Assembly (NCBI GenBank): GCA_963575745.1
Contig: CAUYUJ010014620.1
Span: 1 to 64,000, forward strand
Direction of reading: 5' to 3'
Length of the DNA: 64,000 nucleotides
Origin: Prorocentrum cordatum
Taxonomy: Eukaryota; Sar; Dinophyceae; Prorocentrales; Prorocentraceae
Shown here: one piece after another, positions 1 through 10,182 of the stretch
Numbering within the stretch: position 1 is the stretch's first letter
How the letters are laid out: every line of letters starts with the position of its first letter
The notes under the pieces: generated by a model
Told to the model about the DNA's origin: nothing
The model's input: only the letters and a program-made list of their open reading frames with translations
Databases searched by the model: none
Translations under genes and position numbers: made by a program

Positions 1-387
1 CTCCCTCCTCTTGCGCGCCGGACAATTCGCCTTCGGCTGCCCCGATGAGCCCCGCGCTGGTGCGGGCTGCCTCTGCCTCGCCGCCGACGAAATTACTCGA
101 CGCGGATATCCTCATATGTGCATCTCATAGTGATGGCACGCTTCGCTAGAAGACATGGTCCTTTTCAATATCTGACCGTCAGCGAATTCGTGTGGAAGGC
201 GAAGCCGAGATAGACGCCGACGGCTGCGACGACTTTAACTACATAGTTGTTTTCTTTTTCTTTCCTCCTCCTCCTTCTTTTTCTCTTCGGCAGGCCACTG
301 GGCGCGAACACCCGTTCCTCCTCCTCCTCCTCCTCTTCCTCATTGTCCTCCTCGTCTTTTTCTTTTCCTCTGAACACCTGTCAGGGC
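1..387. other. Intergenic, no gene recognised; short pyrimidine tract
   Basis: Mixed sequence with a C/T-rich tract at about 250-370 (TTCCTCC/CCTCCT runs). The reading frames through it translate to poly-Arg, poly-Glu or poly-Leu strings set by the repeat, so I do not call them genes. Nothing else stands out. Confidence 0.6.
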
Positions 388-655
388 GCCGAAAAAAACT
401 GCTCCGAAAGAGCAGGATGCTGAGCACCCAGACGAGCAAACCGCCCGAGGCATCTCCCACCCAATCTGAGCGCGAACGGGCCCGTGATACATACCCCCTG
501 GCGGCCCCCCCCCTTGGAAGTGCTGAAACCAGCGCCCCGCCTGAGACATCTTCGGAAACTGCGCCGAAAGCGAAGGATGCTGAGCACCCAAGCGAGCAAA
601 CCGCCCGAGGCATTCCCCCCCAGGCCTGAGCGCGAACGGGCCCGTGCTATAGACC
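388..655 (+). repeat. Two-copy tandem repeat, about 165 bp period
   Basis: The stretch at about 388-490 (gctgagcacccagacgagca ... gagcgcgaacgggcccgtg) recurs with small changes at about 556-650. A weaker relative, including the phrase gcgcgaacgggc, lies near 15,620-15,690, so this is a dispersed repeat duplicated here. No conserved reading frame spans the copies. Confidence 0.6.
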
Positions 656-779
656 CCCATGGCGCCCCCACCCGCCCCCCCCCCCCCCCCCCTCGGCGGA
701 GCCTCCGAGCGACTCTCCAGGATGCCTTGAGAGGCCCGATGCTAGCAGGAACTCCCCCCAAAGCGGGGAACGCCCTGCG

Positions 780-935
780 ACGCGCGTGCGTTGTGCATTC
801 TGTGTGCTGTGGGCGCGTGTTGTGCGCGCTGTGGCGCGCTGTGTGTTGTGTATGTTGTGTGTGCGTGCGTGCGTGTGTGTATGTTGTGTGTGCGTGCGTG
901 TGTGTGTGTGTATATGTTGTACGTCGGTGAGCTTG
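780..935 (+). repeat. TG/TGTGCG microsatellite
   Basis: A GT-rich low-complexity tract (tgtgtgcgtgcgtgtgtgt and variants). It is a simple repeat with no gene. Confidence 0.85.
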
Positions 936-1057
936 GACACATATGTAAAACACGTAGGGTTCGAGACCAGTAATACACATAGAATTCGAGCCACAGGAGA
1001 AGGGCAATCCATAAGCACATACGTAACACGCGCAGGTGGGGTCGGCATTGGCATGAG

Positions 1058-1207
1058 GACCTTCTGGGGCCTCCTTGGGCCTCCAGGGGGCCTCCTGGGG
1101 TCTCCTCGGGCTTCCTGGGGTCTCCTGGGGCTCCCGGAGCATCCTGGAGCCTTGGGGCCCGCTGGTGCCCACTGGGGGCCTCCTGGGTCCTACTGGGGCC
1201 TCCTGGA
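1058..1207 (+). repeat. CCTGGGGCCTC minisatellite
   Basis: About ten degenerate copies of a 12-15 bp unit (gggcctcctgggg). Read on the other strand it is ccccaggaggccc, which resembles the larger CCCAAGAGGCC arrays at 12-18 kb, so it may be a diverged member of that class. Confidence 0.65.
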
Positions 1208-1249
1208 GCTTAGCCCTGGGACACACAAACAAATACACACACAAATAGC

Positions 1250-1400
1250 AGGATTCCCCATCTCTTGCCACATGCTCTCTTGGCTTCTGCCTTCCCCCCC
1301 CCCCACGTCCCATCTTCTCCCACGCCTTCCTGGGAGTGGACGGGTCATTGTGTGTCTGTTTTTTTTGGGGGGGGGTTTTGTTCCCCCTCCGGAGTGTCTC
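1250..1400 (+). repeat. Dispersed repeat R, copy 1
   Basis: About 150 bp ordered as aggattccccatct, a C-run, cccatcttctcccacg, cctgggagtgga, tgtgtctgt, a T/G run, and ccctccggagtg. The same order occurs at 22,915-23,045 (copy 2), and its distal half recurs at 23,212-23,275 (copy 3). In copies 1 and 2 an AC-rich tract lies just upstream. This indicates an interspersed element with a built-in microsatellite. Confidence 0.65.
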
Positions 1401-1579
1401 CCCGCAGGAGGGGGCCCGGGAGGCTCCTCGACGGTCGTCGCCGAGGAGGCGGGCACGCGCCGAGAGCGAGGCCGGGCGGCCCCTCCCATAGGAGGCCGAA
1501 GGACTGCCTCTCGCGTGCGGGCGGCCGGCGCGCCCGCACGCGACGCAGGAGGGCGGCTGCGCTGCAGGCGCGCGCCGGC

Positions 1580-1755
1580 AGGCCACGTAGGCATCAACAG
1601 AAACGCAGACGTAAGCATAGACATAAACGTAGGCATAAACATACACATAAACAAGAAAGACACAGACATAAAACGTAAGCATCAGCATAAACGTAAACAT
1701 AAGCATCAGCAGAAGCGTAGACATGAGCATGAACATAAACATAAAAACATTATGC
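1580..1755 (+). repeat. CATAAACGTAAG-type tandem repeat
   Basis: Degenerate 6/12-bp units (cataaacgtaggcataaaca, agcatcagcataaacgt). Simple tandem repeat with no gene. Confidence 0.75.
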
Positions 1756-1814
1756 TAACGGAGTTCCCCACATAAAGAGATTAACGGTTTCGTGGGACCC
1801 ATTTTCTTAATGCC

Positions 1815-2335
1815 CTCCTCGCGACGCTGGAGGGGTGGGAGGGGCACGAAACCATGTAAATAGTATGGTATTCCGACACCCTCCTCGCTCAGGCGGGGCC
1901 TCCCTGGAGGGGTGGGAGGGGCACGAAACCATGTAAATAGTATGGTTTTCCGATACCCTCCTCGCTCAGGCGGTGGCCTCCCTGGAGGGGTGGGAGGGGC
2001 AACGAACATGTAAATAGTATCTCTTCCGATATACCCTCCTCGCTCTGGCGTGGCCTCCCTGGAGGGGTGGGAGGGGCACGAAACCATGTAAATAGTATGG
2101 TGTCCGATACCCTCCTCGCTCAGGCGGGGCCTCCCTGGAGAGGTGAGAAGGGCACGAAACCATGTAAATAGTATGGGTTTCCGATACCCTCCTCGCTCAG
2201 GCGGGGCCTCCCTGGAGGGGTGGGAGGGGCACGAAACCATGTAAATAGTATTGGTTTCCGATACCCTCCTCAGACAGGCCCCCATGGTATATCCGATACC
2301 CTCCTCGCTCAGGCGGGCGCTCCCTGGAGGGGTGG
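1815..2335 (+). repeat. 76-83 bp minisatellite, about 6.5 copies
   Basis: Head-to-tail copies of a unit built from ggggtgggaggggcacgaaa, ccatgtaaatagtatgg, ccgataccctcctcgctc and aggcggggcctccctgga. Copies begin near 1831, 1913, 1989, 2065, 2140, 2217 and 2301; the last is interrupted or shortened. Small indels between copies break every long frame, so it is non-coding. Confidence 0.9.
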
Positions 2336-2465
2336 GAGTTGCCAAGCCATGGTATGGTATGGTACGGTATGGTACGTATGGTGTGGTATGGTATGGTATG
2401 GTATGGTATGGTATGTGTGGTAGGAACTATGGTATGGTATGGTGTGCGTGGTAGGAATAATATTG
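2336..2465 (+). repeat. GGTAT pentanucleotide microsatellite
   Basis: Nearly perfect ggtat units with a few insertions (gtgtggtaggaa). It abuts the 76-bp array with no unique DNA between them. Confidence 0.9.
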
Positions 2466-2509
2466 TGCTGTATGGAAGATGGAGCGGGAGGTGGGTGGGA
2501 AGGAGAGGG

Positions 2510-2549
2510 TGTTCTGGGAAAACAAGAAACCCACTCAGGATGTGGGGAA
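2510..2549 (-). mobile_element. Solo terminus of the long-TIR transposon family
   Basis: The string ending at 2549 (ccactcaggatgtggggaa, preceded by aaaacaagaaac) matches both ends of the 10.9 kb unit at 44,085-55,023, in the orientation of that unit's right end. About 35 bp match; upstream is purine-rich DNA and no second end was found nearby. It looks like a truncated end left by another copy. Confidence 0.6.
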
Positions 2550-3094
2550 TAAACATAACACGCACACGTGGAAGAAACGACAAGCCACATAAAAGCATCA
2601 GCTTCTGGCGCTCCGCGCGCGGAGGTCTTGGATTCGCGCCGGGCCCCCCTCCCCGGGGCGCGCGGAGGCGCCGCCAGGGGGGGGCCCAGCGCGGATCCGA
2701 GAAATCCGCGCAGGGCACCAACAGCTTATGCTCGTGTGGTTTTTTGTTTCTTCTTCGGAAGAGGGCAGCGGCGGTACCGCTCGAGCGCCCCTGGCCGACG
2801 CTCGGACGCCCAGTCCCCGTGCCTGTTTCGACTCCGTGCGGGCCTTCGTGCCGCAGGAGGGCCTCGAGGGTGCTCCTCCCTCGAGGGCCCTCGCCGAGAA
2901 AAAAATAGATCCGCAACTCCGAGCGGTGCCAAAGTCCCTCCCCCTGCCGGTCCGCTCGTCCCCCCGGCCCCGCCCCGTCCGCCGCAGCACCCTCCGCCGG
3001 CGTCGCCTTCTTCACCTGCCGGGGGGAGGCATCGGCAGAGCCATGCAAAAGAAGGCCACGACTGCCAAGGTCGGCTACTCGCAAGAGTGACCCC
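2550..3094. other. GC-rich intergenic DNA with palindromic segments
   Basis: About 2600-2720 has short inverted segments around ctccgcgcgcggag, and its internal sequence resembles the middle of the hairpin element at 23,301-23,469. About 2840-2930 has a ctcgaggg...ccctcgag palindrome and ends in ctccgagcggtgcc, like the ends of elements near 21 and 25.8 kb. No gene recognised. Confidence 0.5.
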
Positions 3095-3310
3095 GGGTAA
3101 GCTTAAGTCGGGCCTGTCCCCCTACAGAGGGATTTTCGACGAACAATTTTAAAATCCCCCAAAAATACGCCAAAATAGTCAAAACATAATTAAAAGATAG
3201 TCTGGGGACTATTTTTCGACTATTTTAAAGCATTATGGGAATATGTTTTGAATATTATTTATTCGTCCAAAATCCCCGTGTAGGGGGACAGGCCCGACTT
3301 CAGGGTAAGG
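3095..3310 (+). mobile_element. Family A MITE, copy A1 (element 3103-3302)
   Basis: A 200 bp element that starts TTAAGTCGGGCCTG and ends CAGGCCCGACTTCA. The next layer of the inverted repeat reads GGGATTTTCGACGAA against TTCGTCCAAAATCCCC. The interior is AT-rich with no ORF. It is flanked by GGGTAAGC at 3095-3102 and GGGTAAGG at 3303-3310, an 8-bp target duplication with one mismatch. TIRs plus an 8-bp duplication are typical of hAT-type elements; the superfamily is inferred. Confidence 0.88.
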
Positions 3311-3509
3311 GTGACCTTTGCTTCGCGGCCTTCTGGGGGTCGCGGGGGGAGCCCATAGCAAGCGCGCAAGAAGAAGCCACTGCGGGGCACCCGTGGGCCC
3401 GCACCGGAGGTCACTCCGGCGAAAGGTCACGTCGGCAAGAGAGAGGCCAGGCAGAGGGTGCGGCCGGTTGCCCTGTGCGATGTGGGCTCTGGACTCTGCG
3501 ACGCTCAAG
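3311..3509. other. Short intergenic segment
   Basis: GC-rich unique-looking sequence between two TIR elements. No feature seen. Confidence 0.5.
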
Positions 3510-3686
3510 ATCGGAGATGGGCATGAGCCCCCTTTAGCAAGACGTGGTTCAGTGCAAACGACCTCGGAAGCCCAGACCTGGCGGGCGCAGGCCTGGAACA
3601 TGACGGCCGCGGCGCCCTCTCGAGAACCGAAAACGGACAACTCACGAATCGACGTGTCAAGGGGGGGGTACTGTCCACCCCCGATC
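3510..3686 (+). mobile_element. Family B small TIR element, copy B1
   Basis: The body aligns by eye to copies at 6501-6680 and 61,779-61,953, sharing cctttag, acgtggtt, cgacctcggaagccca, atgacggccgcggcgccct, gagaaccgaaaacggaca and a right end of ctgtccacccccga. The left TIR (gatgggcatgagcccccttt) is more diverged than in B2. It has no ORF of its own and no clear target duplication. Confidence 0.75.
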
Positions 3687-3689
3687 AAA

Positions 3690-4734
3690 ACGTGTTCAGA
3701 AGCTACTTTAGACATTGGCCTGATCAGCAGCGCACCCTCGATACATCATCATGAAGCGTAAAACGCAGGCACACGTGTCCACCAGAGCAACTTGTATGAA
3801 AACACGGATCACATGTCCCTGCAATTCTGAATGTTGCATGTTTCGAGCGGAAACGTCAAAACACACAAGCATGGGCAAGTGTTTCCTACATGTGGCTCCA
3901 AAAAGCTCTGACTGATAGCAGGGTTGTGTCTGATGCGGACATTGGCTGCACTTAGAACCTCCTGAACAAACGCAAGCATATTCACCAACCAACCCCGCCG
4001 ACATTGCGGAATACGACCACGCCCTTGCGGAAAACACCGTTTCCCCACCTGGGGAAGTGGACGGCAGCATGAGCGCAGGCGTCGCACACCTCACGGTGTC
4101 GACTGAATCATAATCATAGAAGAACGCCAATCATAATCATACACCGATCGGACTGGACACTTCATCGGGCCGTGCATGGGAAGCGTGTGAAATTGACATC
4201 GTGTACCAAGCGCACTGGCCGACCAACCGCCTCTATGGACGTAAACCCGGAGACCCCACTGACGCGGCTAATGAGATCGGTCACGTGGGCGATGGAAACA
4301 TAGCGTCGCTCATGCCCCGTGCAAGGGCGCATCGCCGCGGACCGTTTCTCCCCGGCCGATCTTTCTCGGGGAGGGCGACAGGGTGGGATAGCAAAGGGGG
4401 GGGGGGGAGAACCAGCTCACGCAGCTGCTTCTCCCGGCGCCCCTCGGGCGCCAGAGGCGCCCATGCCTCGAGGAATGGGCCCCTCGGTGGGGCCGAGGCC
4501 GGCGACTTGCATGCAGCAGATGTCGTACCCCCCCCCCCTCTCCATATGCCCCCCCCTTGCGCTTGGCCCGACTTCCTCCAGCAGACGGTGCGAGGCCTGG
4601 GGCGTCCCGAGGTCGCACCTGCACGCCGTGCTCCTCCTCCGCCCCGCCGCCGCACGGAGCACGCTGCAGAGAGATCGGACGCCGCGGAGCCCGCCGGCGG
4701 AGGCCCCGTCAGGCCCCTCTTCGAGGCTGCTGCA
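3690..4734. other. Unique intergenic DNA; uncertain minus-strand ORF
   Basis: 3.7-4.2 kb has lower GC than its surroundings and no repeat. A minus-strand frame at 3708-4130 gives 140 residues with scattered cysteines but has no ATG at its start and no recognisable motif, so I leave it as a weak candidate only. 4.3-4.73 kb is GC-rich with C/G homopolymers and no gene recognised. Confidence 0.4.
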
Positions 4735-4940
4735 GCGTACCGTCAAGTCGGGCCTGTCCCCCCACAGGGGGATCGTCGACGAAAAATGAAAAATACACCA
4801 AAAATAACCAAACAATGATCAAAAAATGATATGGGGACTATTGTTTGAATATTTGTGGACCTTTTGGGGGTATTTTTTATATTTTTCATTTTTCGTCGAA
4901 AATCCCCCTGTAGGGGGACACGCCCGAATTAAGCGTACCG
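4735..4940 (+). mobile_element. Family A MITE, copy A2 (element 4743-4932)
   Basis: A 190 bp element from TCAAGTCGGGCCTG to CGCCCGAATTAA, with inner inverted segments gggggatcgtcgacgaaaaa and tttttcgtcgaaaatccccc. The flanking duplication GCGTACCG (4735-4742 and 4933-4940) is perfect over 8 bp. The interior is AT-rich and non-coding. Confidence 0.92.
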
Positions 4941-5539
4941 TCCTCTGTGGGGCTGCTCAGCCCCAATCTCAACGAGGGGGGGGTCTCTGGGGGGGGACAC
5001 GCGTCGGTCGGAAGAAGCAGGTAAGAGCACGAAGCAGGAGGGCGGATCAAGCAGATTGGGTTCGGGCCCGCCCAAAGGATGACAGACGACAGCCAAGCCA
5101 TATCGGTTCTTGAGGTAGGAAGGCGCTTGAATTAGATTGGGTTCTGGGAATCCAAAAATGCATACTTTCAACGACCGATGGGTACCCTCAGTGCAAGCTC
5201 GCTGGGTGGGCTCTCCGAGCAATGGTGACGATGATGACGATCGATTGGCAATGCGCTTCGATTGCATGTTCCCTGCGCTGTACCATTTAGCATTCGGCGG
5301 TCTTAGTCTTCGGCGGTCTTCGGCAATCTTTGGCGGCTCTCTGCGGCTGTGTCTATCGCGGAGACTTGTGTACTGCGTTGGAGCACAAGGTCCATATAGA
5401 ACACCTGACGTGCCGAATCCGCCCTCGGTGCCACGTGCTCGGATCCGAGTGGAGCAGCCCGAGCCAGGAAAGAAGAGCTCCCAGGCCACAACCTCTCGAG
5501 CGTACGCTGCTTGCTCTCAGGGGCTCCTCCTTGCCTCCT
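4941..5539. other. Intergenic, no gene recognised
   Basis: Mostly unique sequence. A short tandem run of cttcggcggt variants lies at about 5290-5345. The open frames lack recognisable motifs. Confidence 0.5.
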
Positions 5540-5850
5540 CTGGAGCATGGGATGCGTGCCCCGAGGGTGCGCCACGCTCCAGCCCGTGGCCGCCCCACTG
5601 CCGCTTCCGGCCGGTGCCGCTCGCCGGGTCGGTGACTCCGGGGCAACCCGCCATGTGCACGCCCCGGCCCGGTGCCGCCCGTTGCTGGACGGTGCCGCCC
5701 GCGGAGGTGCTCCGGGAACTCGCCACGCTCGGGCCCGCTGCCGCCCGGTTGCCGCCCGTGGGGGGGGCCCGAGGATCTGCCACGCTCCAGCCCGGGGCCG
5801 CCCGGTTGCCAGCCGCTGCTGCCTGTGGGGGTTGCCCCGAGGATGCGTGC
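5540..5850 (+). repeat. About 60 bp degenerate GC-rich minisatellite
   Basis: Loose repeats of gcccgaggatgcgccacgct, ccagcccg and gccgcccggttgcc, about five units with substitutions and indels. Frames through it give Pro/Gly/Ala/Arg strings, so it is treated as non-coding. Confidence 0.65.
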
Positions 5851-6500
5851 CTGCCCTTGGGAAAACGACGGCAGACACGCGTGTGCAGCACGTCGCTTGC
5901 ACATCCACCGCGCCATGCGTCTTTCTCTTCGGGGTCCACGCTGGCAACCGTCTTCTTTCAGGAGCGCATCTTCGATTGTCCGTAGACGCGTTGGGTGCCG
6001 TTCGATTCGTGATCACGGAGACTTCTGGGGAGGCACCTGCCGGGAGGGCAATCTCTTGTCGTACATAGGCACTGGCTGTATCCGAACTCGATGGTTCATG
6101 TCACGCGGTTGCCACGTACTGCGCGCCCCCGAAAAACGTCTGTGCAAACAATTGCAACTGCAGCAACGGATATGCCCTGGTCCAGGCTCAGGGTGCTGCC
6201 AGTCCGCGAGCCCTGGCATTACCAGGGCTCAAAGAACTGTCCCCATCGCAGTTCATGCTTGCACGAAGGACTGCGACGTACCTTCTAATTGCTTGGTTTG
6301 GCCCTGCACAGTGGCTGTCTGGCGGAAGTTGCCTGTGGGGTCCTGCGCATGGGGCTCCATCAGCAATCGCCTTTGGCTGACTGGCTGGCTGGCCGCTGAC
6401 TGAGTGTCGAGCTGATTGACTGAGCGGGCCGACTTGCTGACTGACTGGCTGGCTGAACGACTGCCTCACTGACTGATTGGCTGCTTGGTTAAGTCCTTCC
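5851..6500. other. Intergenic with a GACT-type microsatellite
   Basis: 5.85-6.36 kb is unique sequence with nothing recognised. 6365-6485 is a degenerate CTGA/CTGG tetranucleotide tract (gctgactggctggctgg and variants). Confidence 0.6.
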
Positions 6501-6680
6501 TAAGTCGGGGATGGACAGAACCCCCTTTAGTAAAACGTGGTTTAGTGAAGCGACCTCGGAAGCCCACACCTGGTGGGCGCAAGCCTGGAAGATGACGGCC
6601 GCGGCGCCCTTTCGAGAACCGAAAACGGACACTCCACGAATCGACGGGTCAGGGTGGGGGTTCTGTCCACCCCCGACTAA
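6501..6680 (+). mobile_element. Family B small TIR element, copy B2
   Basis: The best-preserved copy: it starts taagtcggggatggacagaa and ends ttctgtccacccccgactaa, an inverted pair with few mismatches, 180 bp overall. No coding capacity. The flanks are purine/pyrimidine rich, so any target duplication is obscured. Confidence 0.85.
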
Positions 6681-6890
6681 GGGGAAGGGGACGGAGGGAG
6701 GAGGAGAATGGAGGAGGAGGAGGAAGGATAAGGTATGGAAGGAGGATAGAGGGAGGTTATGGGAGGAGGAGGTGGAGGGGGAGGAGGGGAGGGGGAGGAG
6801 GAGGAGGAGGAGGGGAGGAGGAGAGGGAGAGGAGTGGGAGGGAGGGAGGAGGAGGGGGAGAAGGGGGGGAGGAGGGGGAGGGGTGATGCT
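6681..6890 (+). repeat. (GGA)n purine tract
   Basis: A purine-rich strand of GGA/GGGA units running directly from the end of the family B element. Translations are repeat artefacts. Confidence 0.9.
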
Positions 6891-6994
6891 GGGACGGACG
6901 GGCCCTGGACCCCAGGGCCCCCCCCGGGACCAGCCAGGCCGCGGGCACCTGGAGGCGCACAGAGTGTCCCGAGACCGGCCACAGCGCCTCGATC

Positions 6995-7735
6995 CTCGAG
7001 CTCCTCCTCCTCCTCCCTCCTCCTCCTCCTCCTCCTGCCTCCTCCGCCTCCTCCTCCTCCTCCTCCTCTCCTCCTCCTCCTCTCCTCCTCCTCCTCCTCC
7101 TCCTCCTCCTCCTCCTCCTTCACTCCTCCTCCCCCCCCTCCTCCTCCTCCTCCTCCGCCTCCTCCTCCTCTCCTCCTCCTCCTCCTCCTCCTCCTCCCCC
7201 TCCCCTCCTCCTCCTCCTCTCCCCCCTCCTCCTCCTCCCCTCCTCCTCCTCCTTTTCGCTCCTCCGCCTCCGTTCCTCCTCCTCCTCCTCCTCCTCCTCC
7301 TCCTCCTCGTCCTCTTCGTACTTTCGTCCTCTGCCGTCCTCGTCGTCCTCGTCATCGTCCTCCTCCTCCTCCTCCTCCTCCTGCTGCTCCTCCTCCTCCT
7401 CCTTCCTCACTCCTCCTCCTCCTCCCCTCCCCCTCCTCCTCTTCGCTTTTCTCCTCCTCCTCCTCTGCTCCCCCCTCCTCCTCCTCTCCCCCTCCTCCTC
7501 CTCCTGCTCCACCTCCTCCCCCCCTCCTCCTCCGCTCCTCCCCCTCCCTCCTCCTCTCTCCTCCTCCTCCTCCTCTCCTCCTCCTGCCCGTCGTGCTCTC
7601 CGTCCTCGTCGTCCTCGTCGTCGTCTCCGCCCCTCCTCCTCCTGCTGCTCCTCCTCCTCCTCCACCTCCTCTTCCTTTTTCGCCTACTCCTGCTACTCCT
7701 GCTCTGCGCCTCCTGCCGTCGTTTCTGCAACACCG
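6995..7735 (+). repeat. (TCC)n pyrimidine tract, 740 bp
   Basis: One of the longest simple tracts here: CTC/TCC/CCT units with occasional CTG or CGT interruptions. It is complementary to the (GGA)n tract at 6681-6890, so the two can pair around a 100-bp unique spacer. Proline, leucine and serine runs in its frames are not evidence of a protein. Confidence 0.95.
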
Positions 7736-7934
7736 CTCGGGAGTCGGGGGCGGCGCAGCCCCCCCCCCCCCCCAGCACCACCTCTTCCTCCCGGCGGCAA
7801 TCCCTTCCCCTCCGGAATCGCCACTGGACCTCCCCGGCGATGCACTATACTTAGGTCGGGCATGTCCTCCTACAGGGGGATTTTGGACGAATTATCCCAG
7901 TGCGACACTACCTAGGAGTTGGAGCATTTAGGAA

Positions 7935-8215
7935 AGCAACATGTACATCTACACCGACAGCTACATTGACATCTACACCTGCATCTACATCTACATCAAC
8001 ATCAACAGCGAGACTCACATATACATCTACATCTACACCTACATATACACCTACATCTACATCTACATCTACATCTACATCTACATCTACATCTACATCT
8101 ACATCTACATCTACATCTACATCTACATCTACATCTACATCTACACCTGCATACACATCCACACCTACACCCACACCTACATCTACATCTACATCTACAT
8201 CTCATCTACACTTTC
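7935..8215 (+). repeat. (CTACAT)n hexanucleotide array inside A3
   Basis: ctacat/ctacac units, nearly perfect between about 8020 and 8145 and looser on both sides. Followed to about 8350 by a TTGCTTTTGC-like degenerate repeat. Non-coding. Confidence 0.92.
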
Positions 8216-8359
8216 GCATTGGTGTTGCTGTTGCTTTGATGTGCAGTGCCTTTGCTTTTGCTCTTGCCTGTGCTGTTGCCTTTGCCATTGCTTGTGTTTT
8301 TGCGTTTGCTGTTGCTCTTGCTTGGCTTTTGTGATTGGTTTTGCTTGATTATGGTTTTG

Positions 8360-8890
8360 CGTTGCCTGCGCACAGCTATGTTATGATATGCTATGCTGCG
8401 CTATGCTATGCTATGCTATGATATGCTATGCTATGCTGCGCTATGCTATGCTATGCTATGATATGCTGTGCTATGCTATACTGTTCTATGCTATGCTATG
8501 CTGCGCTGTGTGATGCTACGCAATGCTATGTTATGTTATGCTACGCTGCGCTATGTTATGCTATGACATTATATGATATGATATGATATGCTGAGCTATG
8601 TTATGCTATGTTTGGCTATGCTCTGCTCCGCTATGCTATGCCAATGCTGCGCTGCGCTATGCTGCGCTGGGCTAAGCTAAGCTAAGGTAAGCTAAGCTAT
8701 GCTAAGCTACGCTGAGCTAAGCTAGGCTAGGCTAAGCTACGCTAAGCTAAGATGAGCTAAACTAAGCTAAGTCAAGCTAAGCTAAGCTAAGCTAAGCTAG
8801 GCTAGGCTAGGCAAAACTAAGCTAAGCTAAGCTAAACTACGCTAAGATGAGATAAGCTAAGCTAAGCTAAGCTAAGCTAAGCTAAACTAC
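8360..8890 (+). repeat. Pentanucleotide array grading from CTATG to CTAAG, inside A3
   Basis: Units of gctat dominate from 8370 to about 8660 and units of gctaa from about 8665 to 8890, with mixed forms at the join. It ends in three ~20-bp copies of actgggggaaccgcggggcg (about 8890-8960). Confidence 0.92.
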
Positions 8891-9146
8891 TGGAGGAACC
8901 ACGGGGCGGATACTGGGGGAACCGCGGGGCGGATACTGGGGGAACCGCCCGGGGCGGGGCCCACTGCCCGGCCATTTAAGCATACCGAGTAAGAACCCTT
9001 CTAGGCAGAGCCTAGGTAGGGAAAAATAAAAAAGAGCCAATCAATATACCAACAAAAATGCAACAATTGTCAAAGAATCGTACCCCGACTATGTGTTACT
9101 ATCTTTAAATATTCTTCCTGTGACAAGCCCGACTTAAACACTATAC

Positions 9147-10182
9147 GCACAACAGCTCGAGGCGGACCCGGCCAAGGCGACGAGGGGCCGCCCGGAGGCA
9201 CACAAAATGCCAGATTCGCTCGGCGAGGGGCCCGACAATACGAAACTGCGTGCAGCACAGGGCGTGACCCTCGCTTCAAAGACCGTGCGCAGGCTGGCGT
9301 TTCTGGCGCTGTTTCTGGGGATTCGCCCCGTGGCCACCTCGTGGCCGCTCCAGGTTTCGGCTTGCGTTTCAAGATGCCCGCGTAGTTTGTGCCACATAGG
9401 TTGCACCACCTGTATTGCACCGCGCAATTTGTGCGATATATGTTCGACCGATGAGATTACACCACTTGCGCCACATACGTTGCAACCCCACCATGGATTA
9501 AACAACGCAGGTTGCGCTACGTAGCTCGCACCAAATGTCTCGCTTGCACCACATGCTTGCGCAGTAAATACATACACGAGGGCAGCGTAGCAAGCACGCA
9601 GCAGCGCGCGAACCCCCCCGCGGGCACGAGAGGTCCGCATACGACTGCGCCCATTTAGGCGGTCACGGAGATTTTGTGGGGCACGATGTGCCTGGAGAGG
9701 AACGACGGGGTGCACGGAGGTCACTATGGGCACTTGCCCACTGGGCCGTCAGTGCAGCTCCCTGCGGGGCACGGGCCGCTGGGAGGTGCGCCGACATCGG
9801 CGGAGGCCCGCATGCGAAATTACCCACAGGGGTCGTAGGTGGAGTTCCCTGCGGCGCACGTGTGCCGAAATGGGCGGGGTGCCGCGCGCGCGGGCTGGAA
9901 CTGGAGCTCCACATAGGGGCACAAATTGGGTGAAGGGTGTGCCGAAACAAGTGGACGTTCGCGTGCGTCCCCTCCCCCATGAAGCTGCCTGCAAAAACAC
10001 GGAACGCGTAGTAAAGGAAGCGCTGAACTGAGCGGGGTGCCGCCTGCGCCTCTCCCCACCCCGCTGGGGGGCCGCCGGTGGAACCAACTGGAGCAAAACG
10101 CGTCAGGACGCATGGGGCTGCCGCTCCGGAGGCCGAAATCGTCCGCCCCCGCCTGGGCGTCCGGATTGCCTTGGGGAATACA
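9147..10182. other. Intergenic; degenerate tandem repeats
   Basis: About 9365-9560 holds imperfect ~20-bp repeats around ttgcaccacatacgtt. About 9680-9920 has loose repeats around gtgcagctccctgcggggca. No gene recognised. Confidence 0.55.

Larger units (their letters stand above)
7843..9146 (+). mobile_element. Family A element with expanded interior, copy A3 (7851-9138)
   Basis: The left end TTAGGTCGGGCATG at 7851 and right end GCCCGACTTAAA at 9138 are family A termini, and the sub-terminal ggggattttggacgaatta and tttaaatattcttcctgtga are also family-typical. CACTATAC flanks both sides exactly (7843-7850, 9139-9146). At 1,288 bp it is 6-8 times longer than compact copies, because simple repeats fill the middle. 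Confidence 0.88.

Noticed and set aside
3708-4130. Minus-strand 140-residue cysteine-containing frame
   Set aside because: No ATG at its start, no motif, no neighbouring exon; within chance for the length and composition.
6511-7931. Very long open frames through the GGA/TCC tracts
   Set aside because: They consist almost wholly of Pro, Leu, Ser, Arg or Glu runs produced by trinucleotide repeats and are open in several frames on both strands.
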